DNA from: Rhodobacterales bacterium
GTDB lineage: Bacteria; Pseudomonadota; Alphaproteobacteria; Rhizobiales; Stappiaceae
Direction: 5' to 3'
DNA: 64,000 nucleotides
NCBI GenBank assembly: GCA_008107755.1
Contig: VIRH01000089.1
Span: 62,001-126,000 of the forward strand
Position 1 is the first letter of the stretch. Every line of letters starts with the position of its first letter. Position numbers and translations under genes: made by a program. The notes below the pieces were generated by a model. The model was not told where the DNA came from and made no database searches. It worked only from the letters and a program-made list of their open reading frames with translations. Positions 19,739-31,429 of the stretch are shown here, piece after piece.

Positions 19739-20698
19739 ATGGCCGGTCACGGTTCCAGGAAAGTGATCTTTGCAGCACTTGCGGGCAATACTCTTATCGC
19801 GATCACCAAGTTCGCTGCGGCAGCCTATACCGGGTCATCTGCAATGATGTCGGAAGGCATTCACTCGCTCGTCGACACGGGAAACCAGGGGCTTCTCCTC
19901 TACGGCTTGAAGAAGGCCAAGCAACCGGCCGACAAGCAACATCCGTTCGGCTACGGTGCAGAGCTCTATTTCTGGTCCTTCGTGGTTGCGATCCTGATCT
20001 TTGCCGTCGGATCCGGTGTGTCGATCTATGAAGGTATTCACAAGGTCATTGACCCACACCCGGTGTCCAACCCGTATGTCGCCTATATCGTGCTCGCGCT
20101 CGCGATGATATTCGAAGCCGGCGCATGGTTTATCGCCTTCAAGGAATTCAATCGGGTCCGTGGCAAGAAGACGATCCTGGCGGCTGTTCACGACAGCAAG
20201 GATCCGACTGTTTTCACTGTCCTTTTCGAGGACAGCGCCGCGATGCTGGGGCTCCTTGTTGCGCTGCTCGGACTTCTGGGGGCGCAATATCTCGGGCTCG
20301 AGTGGCTCGACGGTGCCGCCTCTATCGGGATTGGCGTCATCCTTGCCTGCACCGCCGCCCTGCTTGCCTATGAAACAAAAGGCCTTTTGATTGGCGAAGG
20401 CGCCTCACCCGACATCCTTGCGAAGATCGAATCGATCATCAATGCGACGCCGGCCATCAGTGGTCTCAACGAGATCCGTTCCCTGCACCGGGGGCCGACG
20501 GATATTTTGCTCGCGCTATCTGTAGACTTCATCGATGAAGTGACAGCAGGCACCGTTGAAGAAACCATCTACTCTCTGGAACGCACCATCAAGCTTGAGA
20601 TTCCGGAAGTCACGCGCTTGTTCATCGAAGTCCAGGCCCGTGAACACCATGAAGAAATGGTACGCGAAGAATTGGAAGCGACCTCTCCGTCTGAGTAA
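19739..20698 (+). CDS. Cation diffusion facilitator (CDF) family metal transporter
   Basis: The 319-residue membrane protein has six hydrophobic segments and the CDF metal motif in TM2: 'SAMMSEGIHSLVDTGNQGLLLYGL' (usual 's.a.l.sDa.HslvD...n'). 'DKQHPFGYGAELYFWSFVVAILIFAVGSGVSIYEG' is also typical. A cytoplasmic C-terminal domain follows from about residue 215 (EGASPDILAKIESIINATP onward). It exports divalent metal (Zn, Fe, Co or Mn) by proton antiport; the metal cannot be told. The start is ATG 19739 with GAGGA 6 bases upstream; an earlier ATG at 19727 lacks one. Confidence 0.93.
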   Translation: MAGHGSRKVIFAALAGNTLIAITKFAAAAYTGSSAMMSEGIHSLVDTGNQGLLLYGLKKAKQPADKQHPFGYGAELYFWSFVVAILIFAVGSGVSIYEGIHKVIDPHPVSNPYVAYIVLALAMIFEAGAWFIAFKEFNRVRGKKTILAAVHDSKDPTVFTVLFEDSAAMLGLLVALLGLLGAQYLGLEWLDGAASIGIGVILACTAALLAYETKGLLIGEGASPDILAKIESIINATPAISGLNEIRSLHRGPTDILLALSVDFIDEVTAGTVEETIYSLERTIKLEIPEVTRLFIEVQAREHHEEMVREELEATSPSE

Positions 20699-20740
20699 GA
20701 CAGGGCCTCTTGGCATGGCGGTTCGCCGTACCACGTGAAC

Positions 20741-21370
20741 TCAAGGGATATGCCGGCGCAGGCTACGCAGGAACTGAGCAATATCTCTTTCGGCAGCGTC
20801 TATCTTGAAGGAAGCAAGGCTCTCCTCCGTCCAGTCGCTTTGCGGACACAGGGTTTGCCTAAAGTCGGACAAGGCTTCGCGTTCAGGCGAATCAAGTGGC
20901 AGCTTTTCCGCGCTCTGCAAAAGCGTGAGTTGCCCGTGAATGCGGCGCAAGACGGAAAGAGCGCTCCCCATCCTGGACGAAAGGGCTGGATCGTCTCGCC
21001 AGCTTCGTCCCTGAAAGATGTCCTGTGTCACCCTTTGCCCTGCGCCATGGCAGTCGTAGGTGATGCACCCTCTGAAGCCGAGGCGCGCGCGATTTTCGAA
21101 GATGCGGCAAGTGCCGCTGGCCGCGAGATTAGGGCAAGGCTCTCCAGCCGCCTTGTCAACGGCAAAGGATTCCGATCGGTCGAAAGCAAACACCACGCAG
21201 CAAAGCGACACACACCTGCCGCAGTCCGGCTTCAGGTCAATGTGCTCCGGTGCCGTGCGCAATTTTGAAATGACCTTTTCCTCACCGCGCCTAATCTGGT
21301 GTGCTTTGTTTTCCGAAAACGGGGCTTCATTGAGATGCCGGTTCTTCAAAGCTCTGATTTGCTTGTTCAA
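20741..21370 (-). CDS. Cysteine-cluster protein (domain found before pentapeptide repeats in other bacteria)
   Basis: The 209-residue protein contains 'DCGRCVSLCCVVFAFDRSESFAVDKAAGEPCPNL', then GTCRIF and 'GFRGCITYDCHGAGQRVTQDIF'. I recall the same pattern (CG.C..LCCv...F..s..Fa.dK.aG.PCpNL ... C.iH..lr..Gf.GC..YDCfGAGQ.v) at the N-terminus of longer pentapeptide-repeat proteins in actinobacteria. Here no pentapeptide repeats follow, only a helical tail. The eight or so conserved cysteines suggest a metal or Fe-S site, comparable to YkgJ-type clusters. Function unknown. The start may be ATG 21370 or an internal codon, since about 45 residues precede the conserved core. Confidence 0.72.
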   Translation of the reverse strand: MNKQIRALKNRHLNEAPFSENKAHQIRRGEEKVISKLRTAPEHIDLKPDCGRCVSLCCVVFAFDRSESFAVDKAAGEPCPNLAASGTCRIFENRARLGFRGCITYDCHGAGQRVTQDIFQGRSWRDDPALSSRMGSALSVLRRIHGQLTLLQSAEKLPLDSPEREALSDFRQTLCPQSDWTEESLASFKIDAAERDIAQFLRSLRRHIP

Positions 21371-21475
21371 AGCCCCTTATCAAGGCGACCTCGGAAAAGG
21401 AAGCAGCTCAGAGAACCGTTTTCTCGACAAAGCAATTCGGCACCAAAAGCAGGCGAACTCAGGCGTTCGTCTCCG

Positions 21476-23047
21476 TCACTCCCACTCGATCGTTCCCGGG
21501 GGTTTGGACGTGATGTCATAGGTCACCCGGTTGATCCCGGCGACTTCGTTGATGATCCTTGTTGCGGTTTCACCGAGGAAATCGTGCGTGAACGGATAAT
21601 AATCGGCCGTCATGCCGTCGACAGAGGTCACCGCCCTCAGCGCACAGGCATAATCATAGGTACGACCGTCGCCCATGACGCCGACCGTTCTGACAGGCAG
21701 AATGGCGACGAAAGCCTGCCAGATCTCGTCATAAAGACCATGCTTTCGGATCTGGTCGATATAGACCGCATCTGCCTGCCGCAAAATGTCGAGCTTGTCG
21801 CGCTTGATCTCGCCCGGGCACCGGATCGCAAGCCCCGGTCCAGGGAACGGGTGCCGACCGATGAAACTCTCCGGAAGGCCGAGTTCCCGGCCAAGAGCCC
21901 GCACCTCGTCCTTGAAGAGTTCGCGAAGCGGTTCGACAAGCTTCAGCCCCATCTTTTCCGGCAGGCCGCCGACATTGTGGTGCGACTTGATCGTAACCGA
22001 AGGTCCCCCGGAGAAGCTGACACTTTCGATGACGTCCGGGTACAGCGTGCCCTGCGCCAGAAATTCGGCACCATCGATCTCGTTTGCATGTTTCTGGAAA
22101 ACGTCGATGAACAGCCGTCCGATCGTCTTGCGTTTCTGTTCCGGGTCGGAAACGCCTTCCAGTTCTCCCAGGAACAGATCGGTCTCATCCGCATGTATCA
22201 GCGGAATGTTGTAATGATCCCGGAACATCGAGACCACTTCCTCGGCCTCATTCAGGCGCAGAAGACCGTGATCAACAAACACGCATGTGAGCTGGTCGCC
22301 GATCGCCTCGTGAATGAGGACCGCTGCAACCGAGCTGTCGACGCCGCCCGACAGACCACAGATTACCTTTTTGTCGCCGACCTGTGCGCGGATTTTCGCA
22401 ATCGCTTCGTCCTTGTAGGCTCCCATCGTCCAGTCGCCGCGGAAGCCTGCAAGGCGTACGAAGTTCTCGTAAAGCTTGCGGCCATTCGGCGTGTGATGGA
22501 CTTCCGGATGGAACTGGACGGCGTAGAAATTCCGAGAGGTGTCGCCCGTTACCGCAAAAGGTGCATTCGGAGACGTCCCATAGACCTCAAAACCTGGAGC
22601 GAGCCGGCTGACGTGATCGCCATGGCTCATCCAGACCTGCTCCCGGCCGGCAGAGAACCAGTCTTTCAGGATTGAAAGCGGCTCGCCGGCTGGCGACACG
22701 AATGCTCTGCCGAATTCGGCTGTTCCGCCGCCTCCCGAGATCTTTCCGCCTTCGACCAGACCGCCCAATTGCTGCATCATGATCTGCTGGCCATAGCATA
22801 TGCCAAGGATCGGAACGCCGAGCTGATAGACCGACATCGGCGGTTTGGGCGCCCCTTCCCTCGTCACGGTATCCGGCCCACCGGAAAAGATCACGGCCTG
22901 CGGCTTGAACTCATCCAAGAACGCCTCGGTGACATTCTGATAGGGGTGAATCTCGCAGTAGACATTCAGTTCACGCAGACGCCGCGCGATGAGCTGGGTC
23001 ACCTGCGATCCGAAATCGATGATAAGGAGACGTTGATGCTGGGTCAT
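21476..23047 (-). CDS. guaA: GMP synthase (glutamine-hydrolysing)
   Basis: The 523-residue two-domain enzyme has an N-terminal class I glutamine amidotransferase ([21 protein letters not shown]; nucleophile in [12 protein letters not shown]; '[11 protein letters not shown]' with the catalytic His). The ATP-pyrophosphatase domain has the P-loop [16 protein letters not shown], and the dimerisation domain ends '[17 protein letters not shown]'. It converts XMP to GMP. Its partner guaB lies 3 kb away on the same strand, separated by the TPR and RNA methyltransferase genes. Confidence 0.98.
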   Translation of the reverse strand: MTQHQRLLIIDFGSQVTQLIARRLRELNVYCEIHPYQNVTEAFLDEFKPQAVIFSGGPDTVTREGAPKPPMSVYQLGVPILGICYGQQIMMQQLGGLVEGGKISGGGGTAEFGRAFVSPAGEPLSILKDWFSAGREQVWMSHGDHVSRLAPGFEVYGTSPNAPFAVTGDTSRNFYAVQFHPEVHHTPNGRKLYENFVRLAGFRGDWTMGAYKDEAIAKIRAQVGDKKVICGLSGGVDSSVAAVLIHEAIGDQLTCVFVDHGLLRLNEAEEVVSMFRDHYNIPLIHADETDLFLGELEGVSDPEQKRKTIGRLFIDVFQKHANEIDGAEFLAQGTLYPDVIESVSFSGGPSVTIKSHHNVGGLPEKMGLKLVEPLRELFKDEVRALGRELGLPESFIGRHPFPGPGLAIRCPGEIKRDKLDILRQADAVYIDQIRKHGLYDEIWQAFVAILPVRTVGVMGDGRTYDYACALRAVTSVDGMTADYYPFTHDFLGETATRIINEVAGINRVTYDITSKPPGTIEWE

Positions 23048-23345
23048 GGCGAGCTTCTAACCGGTCTTAGAGCGAAAATGAACCTGAATCTTGCCCGGAA
23101 AAACCGCGGCGGTGCATTTTTCCGCAGCTCAATGAAGAGGGTCGCTTCCGGGCGGAGCGACACCCCATCGTCATCATGCCCCGGTGCCTTTCTGCAGCTC
23201 ATGGCCGGATCAGAGAAATAAAGCAGCGGACAAGCTGTGCAATCGGCAATTTGGTTTTTGACCCGGCGAGTCCGGATATTTACCTTAACAGCAGTAAAGC
23301 CCCGAACGCGGTTGCCATCGGAGGGGCTTCGTCACCGGAAATCAT
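23048..23345. other. Intergenic region between divergent guaA and the TPR gene
   Basis: About 300 bases with no gene. An AAGCCCC / GGGGCTT inverted repeat (about 23298-23330, 19-base loop) lies just before the TPR gene's start and could form a leader hairpin. No other structure seen. Confidence 0.4.
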
Positions 23346-24566
23346 ATGACCCTTGCCGCTCAACAAGCATTCGAACAAGCCGTCTTGCAGGAAAAAGCCG
23401 GTGATATGGACAAGGCCCTGGCCTACTATCTCAAGGCTCAGGAACTTGCTCCACAGGACACGGAAATCGCCTACCGGGCCGCTTCGGCTCTGCTTCAGGC
23501 CGGTTACCTAGATGAAGCGCAGTCACAGTTGCGCCGTATCGTCTTTGCCGTACCTGAACATGTGAAGGCACGTGCCAGCCTCGGAAATTGCCAATTGCTC
23601 CTTGGCGACCTTGCCACTGCCAGGCAGAACTTTACAGAAGTTCTCGAGCAGGTGCCCGATAACAGAAACGCGCTTTTCGGGCTCGCCAGCATCCTGCTGA
23701 AGGAAGATGATCCGGAAGCCGCAGCTGCGCCCGCGCAGCGGCTGGCCGAGATGCTGCCGAATTCTCCAGCTGTTCTGACACTGCTTGCGCGCACTCTGGA
23801 GGGCACTGGGCAGCAGACTGCCGCGATCGCCGCGCTTCAGCGTGCCCTCAAGCTTGATGCGTCTCATCTCGATGCACTGCTGAACCTCGCGGATCTGCTG
23901 CTCTTGCGCAAACGTTTCGACGAAGTGATTGATCTTGCGATCCGGGCAAACGCCCACTCGCCGTCCGATCCGCAGGCTCTCGAACTGCTCTCAGACGCTC
24001 TTTCGGGCAAAGGCGCACTTGCTGACGCCCATGAAGCGGCCAATGAAGCCTTGAAGCTCAAGCCAAAATCCGCGTCCGCACTCCTGCGTCTCAGCGTGCT
24101 TTCACGCAAGCTCGGTGCGCACGGCGCGGCGATGGATTATGCGCTCAAGGCGCATGATGCCGACGTCAAGGCGACAGGACCGCTGAACGCTCTTGGCGCA
24201 GCCCTTGCCGCCCTGAAATACTCAGTGCAGGCACGCACCGTGCTCACCGGCCTTTCGACCGGAAAACCGCTTGATCCGCCGACGCGAGCGTTTGTCGAAA
24301 GCCTGATAAAGGATCTGGAAGCGAAAGAGACGCATTCGCAAAATCTTGAGAACCCGACGGACGACGCCGATCAGGAAATCTCGGACATGGCCGCGAAGCT
24401 CGCACCTGAATTAGAAGAAGAGGAAGCTGCAGTTCCTGAAAACAGCGAAGGCAAGCCAACGCCTTCAGATCCGGTGCGCAAAGAACCGAGCAGACAACGC
24501 GTCGCCAGCAGCGACGACGACCCTCTACCAAATGTGCTGGGTCTGCGCCGTCAGGATCGCTCCTGA
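23346..24566 (+). CDS. Tetratricopeptide repeat protein
   Basis: The 406 residues consist of consecutive helical repeats of about 34 residues with TPR consensus positions: 'GDMDKALAYYLKAQELAPQDTEIAYRAASALLQAGYLDEA', 'ATARQNFTEVLEQVPDNRNALFGLASILLKEDD', 'AAIAALQRALKLDASHLDALLNLADLLLLRKRFDE'. About eight repeats cover residues 5-315. A charged, probably disordered tail with acidic runs (ELEEEEAAVPENSEG) follows. There is no signal peptide or membrane segment, so it is a cytoplasmic scaffold or chaperone-like adaptor with unknown partners. It is convergent with the rsmB-like gene. Confidence 0.88.
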   Translation: MTLAAQQAFEQAVLQEKAGDMDKALAYYLKAQELAPQDTEIAYRAASALLQAGYLDEAQSQLRRIVFAVPEHVKARASLGNCQLLLGDLATARQNFTEVLEQVPDNRNALFGLASILLKEDDPEAAAAPAQRLAEMLPNSPAVLTLLARTLEGTGQQTAAIAALQRALKLDASHLDALLNLADLLLLRKRFDEVIDLAIRANAHSPSDPQALELLSDALSGKGALADAHEAANEALKLKPKSASALLRLSVLSRKLGAHGAAMDYALKAHDADVKATGPLNALGAALAALKYSVQARTVLTGLSTGKPLDPPTRAFVESLIKDLEAKETHSQNLENPTDDADQEISDMAAKLAPELEEEEAAVPENSEGKPTPSDPVRKEPSRQRVASSDDDPLPNVLGLRRQDRS

Positions 24567-24622
24567 CGGCTCCAGAATTTCCGCTATTGCGTTAGGCAAA
24601 TCCTTGCGCGACCCAATATCTC

Positions 24623-25912
24623 TCAGGCGCGGCGTTCAAAAATCGCGATGAAAAAACCGTCCGTCGCCGTCGAGGCCGGCGTCAGCAGAAGGCCGCCGGA
24701 GTCAAAGGCATACGTGGGCTCCGGTACGCCCGGCAACGAGCGTTTCCAGACGTCCAGCACATTGACGGCTTCGAATTCCGGGTGGTCACGAACGAACTGT
24801 TCCGCCTGCTCCTGATTTTCCTCGGACAGGACCGAACAGGTGACGTAGGCAAGGCGGCCGCCCGGTTTCACATATCGGCTCGCTGTTGCCAGGACGTTTT
24901 TCTGATCTTCTATACGGTCCGACAGCGCTTTTTCCGTCAGGCGCCATTTGGAATCCGGCCGCCGCCGCCAGACACCGGTTCCCGTGCATGGCGCGTCGAT
25001 GAAGACGAGATCCATTTCGCCTTCCAGCGGTTCAAGGCTGGATGATGCAGGGTCGCGCACCTGAATATTCCGCGCTCCGGCGCGTTGCAGCCGTTCATGT
25101 ATGGGGGCGAGGCGCAGCCGGTCGGCATCATAGGCGTAGAGCTGCCCCTTGTTTTCCATCGACGCCGCAAGTGCGAGCGTCTTTCCCCCGCCGCCTGCGC
25201 AAAAGTCGAGGACCTGTTCGCCAGGTCGCGCCTGCGCAAGATGCGCGGCCAACTGGCTGGCTTCGTCCTGAAGCTCGAACCAGCCCTTTCGGTAGCCTTC
25301 CTCTGCCTGAACATGGGGCATGCGCCCCATCCCTGGCTTTGCTTCTATTCGCAATCCGAGCGGCGATTTCTGCGTCGCGATCGCGCCGGTATGGGACAGT
25401 CTCTTCAGAAGCTTTTCACGATCGGACTTGAGGGTATTCGTGCGCAGGTCAACGGGTGCACGCATCGCAAGTGCCCGACCTTCGGCCACGGCATTGTCGC
25501 CGAAAACCGAACGGAATCTCTCCCAAAGCCAGTCCGGCACATCTGCGGAGGCGCTTTCAGGGAGATCTGCCGGGATTTCTGACAGAAGTCTGCTTTCCTC
25601 ATCGGAAAGTGGATCCGGCGCGTGCCGATCTCCGTCGAGCGCTTGCACAAGCGCCTCCGTCCCCTTTTCCCAGGTTTGTGCGTAGGTTGCCAGAACCAGT
25701 GCACGGGGCGTGTCACTTTTCATGGCCGCGGCGAGCGAAGCCCGGTTCCGCAAGGAATCGAAAACCAGGTTACCGATGACGGTCCTGTCGCCGGAGCCTG
25801 CAAAACGGTGCGAGGCGCCCCATTCCCTCAAGGCATGCTGGACCGGCCGATGGCGCGTGTCCACTTCGGTCAGAACCTCGATCGCAGCAGCTAGACGTCC
25901 GCCATCTTTCAT
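24623..25912 (-). CDS. RsmB/NOP family class I SAM-dependent RNA (cytosine-5) methyltransferase
   Basis: The 429-residue protein has an N-terminal helical NusB-like region and a methyltransferase domain: AdoMet motif 'GEQVLDFCAGGGGKTLALAA', motif IV 'DLVFIDAPCTGTGVWRRRPDSKWRL' with the releasing Cys, motif VI 'LAYVTCSVLSEENQEQ' with the nucleophilic Cys in TCS. These mark an m5C RNA methyltransferase; RsmB methylates 16S rRNA C967 in E. coli, but the exact target here is not proven. It lies 51 bases downstream of guaB on the same strand and probably shares its transcript. A 12-bp hairpin (25923-25952) sits between them without a T-run. Confidence 0.93.
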   Translation of the reverse strand: MKDGGRLAAAIEVLTEVDTRHRPVQHALREWGASHRFAGSGDRTVIGNLVFDSLRNRASLAAAMKSDTPRALVLATYAQTWEKGTEALVQALDGDRHAPDPLSDEESRLLSEIPADLPESASADVPDWLWERFRSVFGDNAVAEGRALAMRAPVDLRTNTLKSDREKLLKRLSHTGAIATQKSPLGLRIEAKPGMGRMPHVQAEEGYRKGWFELQDEASQLAAHLAQARPGEQVLDFCAGGGGKTLALAASMENKGQLYAYDADRLRLAPIHERLQRAGARNIQVRDPASSSLEPLEGEMDLVFIDAPCTGTGVWRRRPDSKWRLTEKALSDRIEDQKNVLATASRYVKPGGRLAYVTCSVLSEENQEQAEQFVRDHPEFEAVNVLDVWKRSLPGVPEPTYAFDSGGLLLTPASTATDGFFIAIFERRA

Positions 25913-25963
25913 GGAAATCCTTTGGCACGCTCCGCAAGCCGGAGACGTGCCATCTTGAGTGCA

Positions 25964-27643
<1,680 letters not shown>

Positions 27644-27670
27644 TCAACACCGGCCTGAATGCTGCCGCCC

Positions 27671-28378
27671 TCAATCCGGCGGCAGATCGCTACCTCGAAA
27701 TCCCTTGGCAATCACATAGAGTTCAGGACTTTCCTTCCGGCTTGCGGGCGGCTTCAGATGAGCGACGGACTTGAACTCCCGCTTGAGATCCTGAAGCAAG
27801 GCGTGCTCCGTGCCACCGCGAAAGACCTTGGCGAGAAACGAACCGCCCGGGACGAGATTGCGGCGCGCAAAGTCGATCGCGATCTCGAAAAGATGAGTGG
27901 TCCTGATATGGTCGGTCTGCTTGTGGCCGGTCGTCGGCGCGGCCATGTCCGACAGAACGACGTCCGGCTTGTTCCCGCCGAGCGCTTCCATCAGCGCGGA
28001 TGGAGCATCGTCATCGAGGAAATCCTTTTGCAGAAAGATTGCTCCACGGACATGGTCCATCTCGAGGTAGTCGATACCCACGACCTTCGGCGCCTCCAGG
28101 CTCGATTGCACGCGCTGGACCGCGACCTGGCACCACCCGCCCGGTGCACAGCCGAGATCCACGACGCGGTAGCCGGGTTTGAGAAGCTTGTGCTTGTCAT
28201 CGATCTCTATGAGCTTGTAGGCCGCGCGTGACCGGTACCCATCCATCTTGGCACGGCGCACATATGGATCGTTGAGCTGGCGCTCAAGCCAACGGGTCGA
28301 TGATTCCCTGCGGCCCGCGGCCGTCTTCACCTTGACGTGCAGCCCTCTGTCACCGGTGCCTTTTTTCGAACGGCTCAT
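27671..28378 (-). CDS. rlmE: 23S rRNA (uridine-2'-O)-methyltransferase (RlmE/RrmJ/FtsJ)
   Basis: The 235-residue protein has the RlmE core: '[26 protein letters not shown]' with the first catalytic Lys, AdoMet site '[16 protein letters not shown]', '[20 protein letters not shown]' with the catalytic Asp, '[12 protein letters not shown]' with Lys, and '[14 protein letters not shown]' with Glu. It methylates U2552 (E. coli numbering) of 23S rRNA during late 50S assembly. The start is ATG 28378, which overlaps the last 4 bases of the ppx gene (ATGA), so translation is coupled. The basic N-terminal extension of about 30 residues is usual for alphaproteobacteria. Confidence 0.95.
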   Translation of the reverse strand: MSRSKKGTGDRGLHVKVKTAAGRRESSTRWLERQLNDPYVRRAKMDGYRSRAAYKLIEIDDKHKLLKPGYRVVDLGCAPGGWCQVAVQRVQSSLEAPKVVGIDYLEMDHVRGAIFLQKDFLDDDAPSALMEALGGNKPDVVLSDMAAPTTGHKQTDHIRTTHLFEIAIDFARRNLVPGGSFLAKVFRGGTEHALLQDLKREFKSVAHLKPPASRKESPELYVIAKGFRGSDLPPD

Positions 28379-30084
28379 GTTCTGTTCCTCTGGCGTCCGC
28401 GGTTCATCCGGTTCCCGTTCTTTCGGGCGGACCAGACACCGTCGGCTGCCATCAATTCTGTCAAAATACCCTCGCGCAGGCCTCTGTCGGCAACACGCAA
28501 CCTCGAGCAACTCCAGCGCCGCCGGATGGCTTCGAGGATCGCGCAACCAGCCAGGACGAGGTCGGCACGGTCGGCGCCGATGCACGGATTTTCCACTCGC
28601 GCCTCATACGGCATGTCGCGGAGCTGATCAATCATCCTGCCGACGTCCGTGTCATCAAGCCACGTTCCGTCGACCCGTCTGCGGTCATAGCGCTTGAGAC
28701 CAAGGTGAATCCCCGCCAGCGTTGTAACCGTGCCGGAGGTTCCGAGCATGTGAACGCCGCCGGTTCCGATCGCATCCGTCAGATTGTCCGCCAGATTGAA
28801 AGCGGCAAGATGCTCTGCCGCGTCGTTCACCATTGCCTCGAAGACATCCGGCGTCACGTGTACGCCGCCATGCCTTTCAGCAAGATTCACGACGCCGACC
28901 GGAAGCGAGATCCAGGAGCGAATGAAACGTGTCAGGGCATGGCCCCTTGCACCGCAGCGATTGCGAAGATCCAGCCAGACGATCTCGGACGACCCGCCGC
29001 CGATATCGAAAAGAATCACCCCGTCCGCATCATGGTCGACCAGCGACGCGCAACCGGCGACAGCGAGACGGGCCTCCGTCTCCCGATTGACGACCTCGAG
29101 TGCAAGCCCGGTTTCCGCCTTCACCCGTTCGATGAATTGCGCCCCGTTCTCGGCCGTACGGCAGGCCTCGGTAGCAACCAGACGGGACCGTGCCACACCG
29201 CGGTCCGCAAGTTTTCGGTGGCAATTGGCAAGCGCATCGATTGCCCGGTCCATGGCCGCTTCACTGAGCATTCTGTTCGATCCGACGCCCTCACCCAGGC
29301 GCACGATTCGAGAATAGGCGTCGACAACCCGGAAACCGCGGTCTTCCGGTCTTGCGATCAGAAGGCGGCAGTTGTTGGTGCCTAGATCGAGGGCTGCATA
29401 AAGCGGACCACTTTCACGGCGCCCTGCTCTCGCAATATGGTGTCCGGAATGGCGCTCAGGCGGCGTCGCCTCGGGCCTTGCTGCGGGAACCTGGATGTCT
29501 GCGTTGCCGTTTTGATGAACGGCTCGCGACTCTGGATTGCCGTTCGCTGCGCCGCTGGTGCTCGTGTCGGCCACCGCCTCGGACGTCGCCAGAGCGGCCG
29601 GAGCGGCCACCCCGTTGCCATTGCCGCGACGCTTTCTGCCGCGCCGGCGAGCCGCTTTCTTGCCTTTGAAACTGGTAACAGTGTCGCTATCGGGCCCGGA
29701 GTGTTTCTTAAGAACACCATTCGCTTCGCCTGACACCGCCTCCGGTGCACGCGAAAGCTGACCACCCTTCTTGCGGCGACGCTTCTTTCGACGCTTACCT
29801 GTTTGCCCATGCGACGCGCCATCCTGAGCGATCCCTCTCGCTGCAAGAGACTTGTCGTCGACGCTTCCGGAATCGGCGCGGGTCCCCTCGACCTTCGACC
29901 CGTTCGGCTCCGCGCCCGCAGTCCCGGCTTGCGCCATTGCTTCGTTCGCCTTGGAGCCCGGTCCGGACCGGCGTTTCCGCCGCCGCCTACCAGGTCTTCC
30001 GGGCTCCTTCGGAGCCCCGCCATTTCCGGACACGTCAGCGGTACGACGCCCGTTCTCGGGCGGTTCCTGACCTGACTGAGTCAC
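28375..30084 (-). CDS. Ppx/GppA family phosphatase with long basic disordered N-terminus
   Basis: The C-terminal 340 residues form an ASKHA-fold Ppx/GppA phosphatase: '[18 protein letters not shown]', '[23 protein letters not shown]', '[18 protein letters not shown]', '[18 protein letters not shown]', '[16 protein letters not shown]'. Such enzymes hydrolyse polyphosphate and/or pppGpp. The first 220 residues are low complexity (Gly, Ala, Ser, Asn, Glu) with three strongly basic patches ([35 protein letters not shown]), probably disordered and able to bind RNA or polyphosphate. It is coupled to rlmE by a 4-base overlap, which fits an RNA-linked role. The ATG at 30084 opens the disordered part; a later start is possible but unsupported. 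Confidence 0.9.
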   Translation of the reverse strand: MTQSGQEPPENGRRTADVSGNGGAPKEPGRPGRRRRKRRSGPGSKANEAMAQAGTAGAEPNGSKVEGTRADSGSVDDKSLAARGIAQDGASHGQTGKRRKKRRRKKGGQLSRAPEAVSGEANGVLKKHSGPDSDTVTSFKGKKAARRRGRKRRGNGNGVAAPAALATSEAVADTSTSGAANGNPESRAVHQNGNADIQVPAARPEATPPERHSGHHIARAGRRESGPLYAALDLGTNNCRLLIARPEDRGFRVVDAYSRIVRLGEGVGSNRMLSEAAMDRAIDALANCHRKLADRGVARSRLVATEACRTAENGAQFIERVKAETGLALEVVNRETEARLAVAGCASLVDHDADGVILFDIGGGSSEIVWLDLRNRCGARGHALTRFIRSWISLPVGVVNLAERHGGVHVTPDVFEAMVNDAAEHLAAFNLADNLTDAIGTGGVHMLGTSGTVTTLAGIHLGLKRYDRRRVDGTWLDDTDVGRMIDQLRDMPYEARVENPCIGADRADLVLAGCAILEAIRRRWSCSRLRVADRGLREGILTELMAADGVWSARKNGNRMNRGRQRNRT

Positions 30085-30372
30085 GATTTTGCCTTTCGGG
30101 AGCCCGATTCGCCTGCCGTCCCGCGCGGCGTTTCGGGTCCATATCTTTCGTTGTCAAAACTGTAACAGGTTGACTTGTGATGGCAAAGCTTTTCCGGTCG
30201 TAAATGACCCGCGTGTGCGCGAGGGCATGCGCACAATGCACAATTTCACGAAAAAAGTCCCGAGCAGCTCTTGCAATCCGCTTTTGGATAGATGTATATG
30301 CGGCTCACCGAACGGCGACGGGCAATGCCCGATCAAGTGTTGCCGCTTCACAGGCTGAGAAATCTGCCTTGT
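30085..30372. other. Intergenic region between ppx-family gene and tRNA-Gln
   Basis: No gene. An inverted repeat TGTGCGC-N8-GCGCACA lies at 30214-30235; its role is unknown. Promoters of the divergent phosphatase and tRNA genes must lie here. Confidence 0.4.
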
Positions 30373-30446
30373 TGGGGAATAGGTTAACGGTAGACCCGCG
30401 GACTCTGACTCCGTTAGTCCTGGTTCGAATCCAGGTTCCCCAGCCA
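30373..30446 (+). tRNA. tRNA-Gln (anticodon CTG), CCA encoded
   Basis: Full cloverleaf: acceptor TGGGGAA pairing with TTCCCCA (T1-A72 as typical for glutamine), D arm GGTT...GACC, anticodon stem GCGGA/TCCGT with loop CTCTGAC giving anticodon CTG, and T arm CCTGG-TTCGAAT-CCAGG. The discriminator is G73, and CCA is encoded at 30444-30446. It reads CAG codons. Confidence 0.96.
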
Positions 30447-30552
30447 AACTCTTCCAAATTGTTTAAATATTTGCGGCGTGGCGTCAAATCGGTAGGTTCA
30501 TCCCGATCGCGGCGCTGAACCCTATGCAAGACGCGGAAAAGCATCTGTGCGG

Positions 30553-31368
30553 TCAGCTGGCGAAGGCGCGCTCGATAACGAATTCAGCGGGGCGATTGTT
30601 TGCGCCTTCCGTAAGGCCGGCGCTTTCCAGCAACACCTTGGTGTCCTTGAGCATGGCAGCAGATCCGCAGATCATGGCTCGGTCGATCGTCGGGTCGAGT
30701 GGTGATACGCCGAGATCCTCAAAAAGCTTTCCGGTCTCGATCAGGTCGGTGATTCTCCCCCGGAACGGATAGTTTTCACGGGTGACCGAATTGTAGAGCC
30801 TGAGACGGGTGGTATCGAACAGTTCGTTCAGCATCTCGTCCTCCTGCACGGAGGCAACCAGGTCTTGGCCATATTTCAATTCGGCCACTTCCCGGCAGGA
30901 GTGCGTCAGGATCAGCTCGTCGAATTTCTCGTAGGTCTCCGGATCCCGGATAACGCTGGCGAAGGGCGCAATGCCCGTGCCGGAGGAGAACATGTAGAGC
31001 CGCTTGCCTTTGACCAATGCGTCGTTGACCAGGGTACCGGTCGATTTCTTGCGCATAAGCACGGCATCGCCAGGCTGGATCTTCTGAAGATGAGACGTCA
31101 GCGGCCCGTCCGGAACCTTGATCGAAAAGAACTCCAGGTCCTCCGCCCAGGACGGGCTGGCGATGGAATAGGCACGAAAGGCCGCTTTGCCGTCGATCAT
31201 CAGGCCAATCATGACAAATTCACCGGAACGGAACCGGAATTCCGCAGGCCGCGTCATGCGGAAGTGAAACAGATGGTCTGTATAGTGAGTGACCGCGGTC
31301 ACCGTTTCGACAAAGGTGCCGGCCGGCGCGCAGGCTGCAAGGTCTTCTGGGCGGGTCATCACATTCAT
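30553..31368 (-). CDS. fpr: Ferredoxin--NADP+ reductase
   Basis: The 271-residue enzyme has an FAD domain with 'FRAYSIASPSWAEDLEFFSIKVPDGPLTSHL' (RxYS flavin motif), and an NADP domain with 'LYMFSSGTGIAPFASVIRDP', 'LILTHSCREVAELKYG' and 'RAMICGSAAM'. It ends 'EFVIERAFAS', a C-terminal shape like bacterial-type FPR. It moves electrons between NADPH and ferredoxin or flavodoxin. The start is ATG 31368 with GGAAAGA upstream. The gene lies 61 bases downstream of fdxA on the same strand, so donor and acceptor are probably cotranscribed. Confidence 0.95.
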   Translation of the reverse strand: MNVMTRPEDLAACAPAGTFVETVTAVTHYTDHLFHFRMTRPAEFRFRSGEFVMIGLMIDGKAAFRAYSIASPSWAEDLEFFSIKVPDGPLTSHLQKIQPGDAVLMRKKSTGTLVNDALVKGKRLYMFSSGTGIAPFASVIRDPETYEKFDELILTHSCREVAELKYGQDLVASVQEDEMLNELFDTTRLRLYNSVTRENYPFRGRITDLIETGKLFEDLGVSPLDPTIDRAMICGSAAMLKDTKVLLESAGLTEGANNRPAEFVIERAFAS

Positions 31369-31429
31369 GGCAGATCTTTCCGTTTTTCGCATGCGCGGGC
31401 AGCTGCCCGCCCGTTCGTGGCGGTTCGGC

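Noticed and set aside
25923..25952. 12-bp hairpin after guaB as a terminator
   Set aside because: No T-run on the minus strand, and the RsmB-type gene follows directly; probably an intergenic structure.
27662..27685. CTGCCGCC/GGCGGCAG hairpin at the rlmE stop as a terminator
   Set aside because: No T-run follows on the coding strand.
30154..30447. Minus-strand open frame coding GEPGFEPGLTESESAGLP and similar
   Set aside because: It is the antisense of tRNA-Gln, a well-known source of false proteins.
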